In this document: positions 58,133 to 64,000 of the stretch, piece by piece | How positions within the stretch are numbered: position 1 is the first letter of the stretch | Layout: each line of letters opens with the position of its first letter | Assembly (NCBI RefSeq): GCF_000415985.1 | Contig: NZ_KE356561.1 | Coordinates: forward strand, 1,337,415 to 1,401,414 | Direction: 5' to 3' | Origin: Haloquadratum walsbyi J07HQW2 | GTDB lineage: Archaea > Halobacteriota > Halobacteria > Halobacteriales > Haloferacaceae | DNA: 64,000 nucleotides | Translations under genes and position numbers: made by a program | The notes under the pieces: generated by a model | What the model saw: only the letters and a program-made list of their open reading frames with translations | What the model was told of the DNA's origin: nothing | The model's database searches: none

Positions 58133-59095
58133 TCACTCGTGGACTTCTGTTCCTGTCCGAAAGCTCGTGAGCTCGTCAATTCGACCCTCAAGATCCTCGA
58201 TCTCTTGGCGTAGTTCCTCGGCATCTTCACCCTCCGTCGCCGCGAGCTGTTCTTTGAGGCCCTGGAGGCGTGTCTCCTTGACCTCCTCGTCGACGTCGAC
58301 TTTGCGGACGTACTCGCTCTCCTCGATGTCGTACACATCCGCCTCGGGCAAGTCTGTGACTTCTAACGCGTCGTCGACCTTGCTCCGATCGATACCAGTC
58401 ACACGCTCGCGGTCGATCCCTTCAGCCTCCAGCTTCGCCAACACCTCATCCTCACCTTTCAGCGACCGATTGCGACGGGTCGTGCGCTGAACAGAGCCGA
58501 ACGGACCACTCACCGGACGGTCGTGGTGAAGCCGGGTCAGGAGCACCTCAGCGACATCCTGGCGGAGATCGTTGGCGTTGCGCTGGACATCCGATAACAG
58601 CGTGTAGAGGTTCACCAGCGCGTCCGTCTCCATCTCCGACAACGTGGTCACGTCGTGGCGCTCAAGGGCGTCAACGAGCAAGAGAGCGTCCGCATACACG
58701 TCCAAATCCGGTTCTGACCGTTCTTCGGGCTCGGCATCGGTATCGAGAATCTGTGTTGAGGTCGGGCCGTCCATTTCGGTGATCACGCCCGCGTCCTCGT
58801 CGATCTCGAACTTGGGATGTAGGCTCAACACCGTCGGGTACGGGTCCGCGTCAGCTGGGAGCCGATCAAGTTCGAAGCCGCCCGGCTCGTCGGTGATACG
58901 TCGGTACAACGTCTCAAACTGGTCGCGCTGAAGTGACCGCTTCTCGGCTGTGTTCTCTCCGGTGATGATGACGCATTGCTCCTGTACGTCGTCGATCCGG
59001 AATCGGTCGTGCGACAGCGGCGTAATCAGCGTAGCATCCTCGGGGAGATCGTCAAGTTCGTCGAGGAGCGTATGCCAGTTCACGTTGAAAGCCAT
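58133..59095 (-). CDS. Hypothetical acidic protein of the island
   Basis: 320 residues, soluble and acidic, starting MAFNVNWHTLLDELDDLPED. A coiled coil lies near the C-terminus (LQGLKEQLAATEGEDAEELR). G+C-rich codon use differs from the chromosome. I recall similar unnamed proteins on haloarchaeal plasmids and integrated elements, but know no function. Confidence 0.6.
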   Translation of the reverse strand: MAFNVNWHTLLDELDDLPEDATLITPLSHDRFRIDDVQEQCVIITGENTAEKRSLQRDQFETLYRRITDEPGGFELDRLPADADPYPTVLSLHPKFEIDEDAGVITEMDGPTSTQILDTDAEPEERSEPDLDVYADALLLVDALERHDVTTLSEMETDALVNLYTLLSDVQRNANDLRQDVAEVLLTRLHHDRPVSGPFGSVQRTTRRNRSLKGEDEVLAKLEAEGIDRERVTGIDRSKVDDALEVTDLPEADVYDIEESEYVRKVDVDEEVKETRLQGLKEQLAATEGEDAEELRQEIEDLEGRIDELTSFRTGTEVHE

Positions 59096-59271
59096 ATTCA
59101 GGCGAACGCAGACGGAGGGTAAAACCGTGAGGGACGCTTCTCGGGCCAGTCGAGGTCGTAGCTTGGGTGGCTGGTGGCATGAATGACTTGATGGGTATCA
59201 AACACGGGACTGTCGGCGAAGAATAAATGTGCATTATGTACAAATAGCACAGCTAAATGGTGAGTGTCAGA

Positions 59272-60308
59272 ATGTCAAAAAAGCGAATAAACATCAGCGT
59301 CGATCCCGACGTCCACGCCAAAGCCAAGCAACTGGGGCTTAATGTCTCCGGTGTTGCTGAACACGCCCTCCGAACCTACGTCCAGACGCTTCAACACAGC
59401 GACCAGTACCCATCCTCACCCGTCATAACCATACCGGCTGACTCTGCTGGCGACGAATCTCCCACCCCCAATATGACCCAGCACGCAGAGTCATCTGTCG
59501 AGGAGATCCCGACCGACTACGAGAATTATGCGAGAACCGTCCTGAATCGCGACGACACGACGCTCAACCAGCACCGCCGATACATCGGTGGCTCCTGCGC
59601 CACGCTGAAGAACCACCCCACGCGATCGCCGAAGCGGACATCATCGGATACCTGGAGTCCGAACAGCCTATGAGCGACTCGAAAAAGAACAACATCCTCT
59701 CGGCGTTGCGCGTGTTTTTCGGCGAGTACCTCGACCGTGACGTGGCTGACGAGTTCGAGATGCCAACGACGGGTCCCAGCCCAACCCACGTGCCGACGAA
59801 AGATGAGCTTCAGACCTTCTACGCGGCCATCGAGCAACCCAAGTACCGAACGATTTTTTTGATGTACGCCACCTCGGGGCTCCGCTCGACCGAGCTGTTA
59901 GAGCTCACCATGGAGGACATCAACGTGGAGATGCGGATGCTCGTGCCCGACAAGCAATCCGAGGTCAAGAAAACATGGGCATCATTCTACAACGAGGAGG
60001 CCGAAGCCGCTTTCGAGGCGTTCAAACCCCATCGTGACCCCGACGACGAACGAATCTTTCAGGACAGCAAGCCGACGGTAAATAAGACCTTTCGTGATCT
60101 CTCTGAAGAATCTGGTGTGAAGGTTACGCCGCAGATGCTTCGACGATGGTTCGCCTCTGAGATGGCCTCGCTCGGTGTGGACGCCAGCTACATCGATGCC
60201 TTTTGCGGGCGCACGCCGACCTCTGTACTGGAACAATACTATCTGGACTACTCGCCACGCAAACTCAAACAGATCTACCATGACGCTGGATTAACCATTC
60301 TTGAGTGA
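59272..60308 (+). pseudogene. RHH-like/tyrosine recombinase fusion, frameshifted
   Basis: The first ~35 residues (KKRINISVDPDVHAKAKQLG LNVSGV) resemble a ribbon-helix-helix/CcdA-like DNA-binding region. A recombinase core-binding part follows (YARTVLNRDDTTLNQHRRYI), then a frame change near 59590, and RHAEEPPHAIAEADIIGYLE continues. Catalytic Arg in ATSGLRSTELLEL, the LRRWFASEMA region and Tyr in EQYYLDYSPRKL are present; the usual HxxR is LRRWF. The total length is not a multiple of three. Confidence 0.68.
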
Positions 60309-60566
60309 TCAGATCCACTCACCGGGGATTGATTCGAGGATCACCGCGTGATCGTCGTACACTCGGTCGATTTTATTAATCACCTCACAGAGTTCTCGCG
60401 GCGTCGGCTTACGGACTTGATCGTAGTACAGCAATCCGTGATTGATCTCGTCTCGGAAGAAGTCATCATCAGACGTTAGGAGAGAGCTCAGTCCGAACAC
60501 GTGAAACGATATGCTGAGTTTCGTTGCCCAGAACGGACACGCATCGCTCTTCGACCATCTGATCAC
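60309..60566 (-). CDS. PIN-like (DUF5615) toxin-type protein, N-terminus altered
   Basis: 85 residues. The C-terminal two-thirds (LLTSDDDFFRDEINHGLLYY onward) matches the DUF5615 PIN-like proteins paired with DUF433. The N-terminal ~30 residues do not resemble the family and the first conserved Asp is missing. It overlaps the DUF433 gene by 4 bases. Likely truncated and inactive as a nuclease. Confidence 0.5.
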   Translation of the reverse strand: MIRWSKSDACPFWATKLSISFHVFGLSSLLTSDDDFFRDEINHGLLYYDQVRKPTPRELCEVINKIDRVYDDHAVILESIPGEWI

Positions 60567-60883
60567 AGAGAGTCCGCATCGGCGTTAGGAGTCACCTTAG
60601 ATCCCGCCGCAGGTGCACGGCTCTGCTCGGAGAGAGCCGTTCTGGTGGTCTCCTTTTGAGTTTGAATATATTCTATCAACTCCGGATGTTCGTCGTAGTA
60701 GTCGAGAGCTGCTTGGACCTGTGCGCGATCGAGATCCGGGTAGTCATCGAGCAATTCCTCGACAGTCGCTCCGTGTTCTTGAGCTGTGATACCGATCGAA
60801 AACACGCTGATTCGTGTTCCCTCTATTCGTGGTTTTCCGTGGAGCACGTCTGGTGTTTTTACAATCCGGATAGTGGTACTCAT
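60563..60883 (-). CDS. DUF433 antitoxin-type protein
   Basis: 106 residues. The DUF433 signature VLHGKPRIEGTRISVFSIG is followed by a VEELLDDYPDLDRAQVQAAL helix. DUF433 proteins pair with DUF5615 PIN-like nucleases as type II toxin-antitoxins. The last ~30 residues are a non-conserved tail. The pair lies in the island between the second integrase and the S-layer-like gene. Confidence 0.75.
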   Translation of the reverse strand: MSTTIRIVKTPDVLHGKPRIEGTRISVFSIGITAQEHGATVEELLDDYPDLDRAQVQAALDYYDEHPELIEYIQTQKETTRTALSEQSRAPAAGSKVTPNADADSL

Positions 60884-61184
60884 TAGCGTAGGCTACCTTC
60901 TGAACGAGAATAAATATTCGGCTGATTCTCGATATTCCTCGAACGCAACCGGCATCGTATGTCAAAGAGCATCAGTAGTCATCACAAGTGTGACACTGAA
61001 CCTGACGATCGCCTGTTTTGTCGTCCATCATACGGTGGCGACGTACTACCGTCGTGGTGGCGACACTCAGAGACCTATCCCTTGTCGTCAATTATCATAC
61101 TACTGTAAGGAGTGTTACGTACTGACGAGAGCCTGGCATACCTAATGCGGGCGCGAAGAGCCCGACTCATACGGAGGCCACAGC
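60884..61184. other. Intergenic region in the island
   Basis: About 300 bases. A decayed Cys/His-containing frame may be present at 60960-61145 (plus), but it is not recognised. Confidence 0.3.
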
Positions 61185-61886
61185 ATGAGCGGTAATATCG
61201 GCGAGAAAGCGCGTGCCGCGTTCCTCGCGCTCATCATGGTCACGTCCGTGATGATGGCGGGCGTGGCGTTTACTGGCTCTGCGGCGGCCAACACCTCAGC
61301 AGGGTTCGCCGCGGCTAATCCAGCCGATGCTGATTCAAGTATAAGCGACACCGATCACACATACTCAATCAATCTCTCGGCAACTGGAAGTGATTACAGT
61401 TCTGAGGTGCTCGGTGATGCCACAAACGCTGATACGTTCACAATCACAGATAGTGACGATGGTTTCGATTACAGTGGTATAGGTGGTGCTGACGTAGCTA
61501 TTGAGGTATTCGCTAACGACGGTACTCACCGAACGACCTATACCGGTACTAGTGACCTAACCGTTAAAACTGCAGACACGGCTACGCTTGAGATTGACGT
61601 TGATGCAGGAGCGACCACTGGTACCACTGCTCTTAACCAAGATGATATCATCCGGATTTCAATCGGTCCAGCAGTTGACACCAACGGTGTTAGCCATACG
61701 ACGGACACCGATGGAACCTACCAGTTGGATGCTCAACTTGCAACGGACGGAGACAGCTCAAGTGGCGTGACCGATTCGTCAACACTTGATCTGGATCTTC
61801 CTGGTCCCGTCAGTGGTGACGGCGGCATTTTGAGTATTCCGTCAATAGAGAATGCTGATCCTATATACACATACGTGCGCTGGTGA
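61185..61886 (+). CDS. S-layer-like secreted protein
   Basis: 233 residues. The N-terminus (EKARAAFLALIMVTSVMMAG VAFTG) is the signal peptide type of haloarchaeal surface glycoproteins. The mature part is rich in Ser, Thr, Asp and Gly and probably beta-stranded. It is much shorter than a normal S-layer protein (about 800 residues or more) and has no C-terminal PGF-type anchor. It may be a truncated S-layer gene or a small secreted protein. Confidence 0.6.
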   Translation: MSGNIGEKARAAFLALIMVTSVMMAGVAFTGSAAANTSAGFAAANPADADSSISDTDHTYSINLSATGSDYSSEVLGDATNADTFTITDSDDGFDYSGIGGADVAIEVFANDGTHRTTYTGTSDLTVKTADTATLEIDVDAGATTGTTALNQDDIIRISIGPAVDTNGVSHTTDTDGTYQLDAQLATDGDSSSGVTDSSTLDLDLPGPVSGDGGILSIPSIENADPIYTYVRW

Positions 61887-61993
61887 ATATTGAGTGTAAT
61901 AGAAAATATCTATCGGTAGACGTAGTTGGCATGTCGACGCGCAATAACTTTCGTCACTATAATTTAAATATTATCTGAGTTCTTGTTACACAG

Positions 61994-63103
61994 TTAGAGA
62001 TCAGCTACATCTTCGATAGCGTCTGTGAGCATCTTGATTGATTCAATATCATGTTCGCCCATGTGTCCAATGCGGAAGGTTGTTTCACCAAGCGTCGAAC
62101 CATAGCCATTTGAGAATTCCATATCATATTTGTCTGAGACAGCATCAATTGTAGCAGCAACATCCATATCTTGGATATTTTCAATACAAGCAACAGTCCG
62201 TGATTCATACCCCTCCTCAGGGAACATCTCGAAGTGTTCGCGCGCCCATGATCGAGTGTACTCAGCCATTTCACGGTGGCGTTGATTCCGCGCATCATGA
62301 CCTTCCTCAAGCATATACTCCATTTGTTTTTGATAGGCTAACATTACAGGGATTGCGGGTGTTGAGTGTGTCTGACCTTTACGATCATAATAGTCGATAC
62401 AGCGCTGAAACCCGCCATACCATGATGCGGACTCATTCTCAAGTTCACGCTCATACGCATCATCGCTGACAGCACAGATCGCCAGTCCTGGTGGCATTGC
62501 GAATGCCTTCTGTGAAGAAGTAAAAATAACATCAATATTATGTTTTTCAATATCAATATAATCGCCACCAAGACACGAAACCGCATCAACAACAAAGTAA
62601 GTGTCCGGATATTCAGCAACAACGTCACCAATCTCTTCAATTGGGTTACGGACACCGGTTGAACTCTCGTTCATCACACATGTGACAACATCGTAATCGA
62701 CAGTGCTAGATTCAATTGCCTCACGGACATCCATGGGCTTGACTGCTTTTCCCCACTCGTACTCAAGCCGATCAACGTTTTTTCCAAGTCGATCGGCGAC
62801 GTTTGCGTGGCGCTCACCAAAGCTTCCACACGTCGTACACAACATATGCTCATCAACAAGATTGAGCGTTGAAGTCTCCCAAAACTCAGTACCTGAGGCG
62901 GTGAGAATAATTATATCATTATCAGTCCCGAGAAATGTCTTCGTATCTTCAACAATCGTTGTGTATAGATCAGTCATTTGATCCATACGATGACCAAACA
63001 TAGGTTGGCTCATCGCTTCGAGGACCTCATCGCGCACTTCTGTTGGTCCGGGAATATACAGCGTCTTATCCGGATAATCATCAGTATATTGTTGTTTATC
63101 CAT
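61994..63103 (-). CDS. Class V aminotransferase, alanine-glyoxylate/serine-pyruvate type
   Basis: 369 residues. PLP-dependent. Start TLYIPGPTEVRDEVLEAMSQ, PLP-binding Lys199 in TSSQKAFAMPPGLA, and late FRIGHMGEH. It could make glycine or serine from glyoxylate or hydroxypyruvate. It stands just right of the island. Confidence 0.88.
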   Translation of the reverse strand: MDKQQYTDDYPDKTLYIPGPTEVRDEVLEAMSQPMFGHRMDQMTDLYTTIVEDTKTFLGTDNDIIILTASGTEFWETSTLNLVDEHMLCTTCGSFGERHANVADRLGKNVDRLEYEWGKAVKPMDVREAIESSTVDYDVVTCVMNESSTGVRNPIEEIGDVVAEYPDTYFVVDAVSCLGGDYIDIEKHNIDVIFTSSQKAFAMPPGLAICAVSDDAYERELENESASWYGGFQRCIDYYDRKGQTHSTPAIPVMLAYQKQMEYMLEEGHDARNQRHREMAEYTRSWAREHFEMFPEEGYESRTVACIENIQDMDVAATIDAVSDKYDMEFSNGYGSTLGETTFRIGHMGEHDIESIKMLTDAIEDVADL

Positions 63104-63432
63104 TATGTAATCACCTGTCTAGTCTTTGCTGCGGACGGAGATGGAATGGCACTTTTGATTTGTGGCGGTCAACGTACCTCTATATCCACCAAGCCATTAA
63201 ATCCCTCTGTGGGTCTTCGCTTCAATTCTGTGTAACAACCGCATTAGTGATATAACCTCAATCATAACACGTATCGGAACTCTATGGCGTCGTACCAGAT
63301 TCATGATTATGAATTCTCTTCATCAGCTTTCGGTAAGATAGGTGATTTCACACTCAATTAAACGATTTAAACTATTCGCTGTCCATCGGATCGGGGCGCG
63401 GATTCATCAGCATGCAGTGCGTATTAGCTGGT
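63104..63432. other. Divergent intergenic region
   Basis: About 330 A+T-rich bases between the aminotransferase and msrB genes. Nothing is seen. Confidence 0.4.
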
Positions 63433-63867
63433 ATGTCAGAGACTGAATCAGATATTGATACGACTTCGAAAGGGGATGCACTTCCGTCGACAGAGTCAGA
63501 ATGGCAAGAAATACTCACCGATGAGCAGTATGAAATCCTCAGAGAGCGTGGAACAGAGCCACGATTCGGTGGACCAAATATCGAACCGGACGATGATGGA
63601 CAGTATCGATGTGCAGGATGTAATGCGCCGTTATTCGATAATGAAACAAAGTTTGATTCTGGGACAGGATGGCCGTCATTTTTCGATGCAAATGAGGAGG
63701 TAGTCGAAACACAGGTTGACACTCGACACGGGATGGAGCGAATTGAAGTGCTTTGTAGCCGGTGCGGTGGTCATCTCGGACACGTGTTTGAAGATGGACC
63801 AGAACCGACAGGTCAGCGGTACTGTATCAATGCCGTTGCACTTGATCATGATACGGATCAAGAATGA
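63433..63867 (+). CDS. msrB: Peptide-methionine (R)-S-oxide reductase
   Basis: 144 residues. Repairs oxidised methionine. Zinc Cys60/63 and Cys108/111 (CAGC, CSRC), the SGTGWPSFF block and the catalytic Cys131 in RYCINAVALDH are all present. The start is at MSETESDIDT; an upstream in-frame Met (63412) adds residues without similarity. Confidence 0.93.
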   Translation: MSETESDIDTTSKGDALPSTESEWQEILTDEQYEILRERGTEPRFGGPNIEPDDDGQYRCAGCNAPLFDNETKFDSGTGWPSFFDANEEVVETQVDTRHGMERIEVLCSRCGGHLGHVFEDGPEPTGQRYCINAVALDHDTDQE

Positions 63868-64000
63868 GTAATCTCACTCAGAGTTTGGGACGAATACCCA
63901 GATATCAAAATATACAGATATGAACTGTGTTGAGCTGAAGGAGTAGCAAAACCACCTGGTGATGACATCTAAGCAAAAATGAAATATCGATACAATATTA
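63868..64000. other. Window end
   Basis: The last 130 bases show no feature. Confidence 0.4.

Noticed and set aside
1-64000. CRISPR arrays
   Set aside because: No regularly spaced repeats of 25-40 bases were seen on reading through; only short tandem repeats.

Overview
The window looks like the chromosome of a low-G+C haloarchaeon, most likely Haloquadratum (H. walsbyi-like). The evidence is strongly acidic proteins, archaeal ribosomal and tRNA-processing genes, a complete bacterioruberin cluster, Tat/lipobox and S-layer-type signal peptides, TATA boxes about 27-31 nt from start codons (leaderless transcripts), an A+T-rich base composition unusual for Halobacteria, and low coding density with many decayed genes. 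All calls come from reading the sequence; no database search was run.

Layout. 1-530: tail of a decayed IS200/IS605-type element. 587-8546 (minus strand): deoxyhypusine synthase, a NIF3-like protein, a three-gene predicted metal/membrane module, and succinyl-CoA synthetase (sucC-sucD). 8547-10080: gene-poor, holding a remnant of a B12-dependent ribonucleotide reductase. 10081-14601: crtB facing a crtD-lyeJ-cruF operon, together the route to C50 bacterioruberin. 14948-24013: universal stress protein, alpha/beta hydrolase, NYN-domain protein plus TatD-like hydrolase, DUF2150 protein, HMG-CoA synthase, XRE regulator, membrane proteins and a GNAT acetyltransferase. 24090-27920: AlaX editing protein, MBF1-like regulator, tRNA-Leu(GAG), a frameshifted DUF420 gene and several IS605-type relics.

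27982-42904: ksgA-hemK pair, split MetE pair, translation cluster rpl7ae-rps28e-rpl24e-ndk, DUF456 protein, cyclase-family hydrolase, gltX, the rnj-idsA isoprenoid/RNA-decay pair, lsm-rpl37e, and purF with an unusual N-terminal extension. 43217-49198: DUF655-rpoF-rpl21e, EF-1beta with a zinc-finger microprotein, a TctA-like pseudogene, and the L1-L10-L12 stalk operon with a hairpin in its leader. 49734-55872: a small unknown gene, an IS1341-type element with a broken tnpB, a birA remnant, asd, a hydroxyacid dehydrogenase and a geranylgeranyl-reductase-like flavoprotein.

55900-61890 is a G+C-richer island unlike its surroundings in codon use. It carries two tyrosine recombinases, both frameshifted, unknown genes, a DUF433/PIN-like pair and an S-layer-like secreted protein. 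It reads as the decaying remains of one or more integrated elements. 61994-63867 returns to ordinary chromosome: a class V aminotransferase and msrB.

Most genes are housekeeping. Points worth a second look are the metal/membrane module (3207-6404), the integrated island, the many single-gene remnants (RNR, BirA, DUF420, TctA), the repeated IS605 right ends, a strong hairpin at 39968-40006, the L1 leader hairpin, the PurF pro-extension, and an alpha/beta hydrolase with Asp at the nucleophile elbow.
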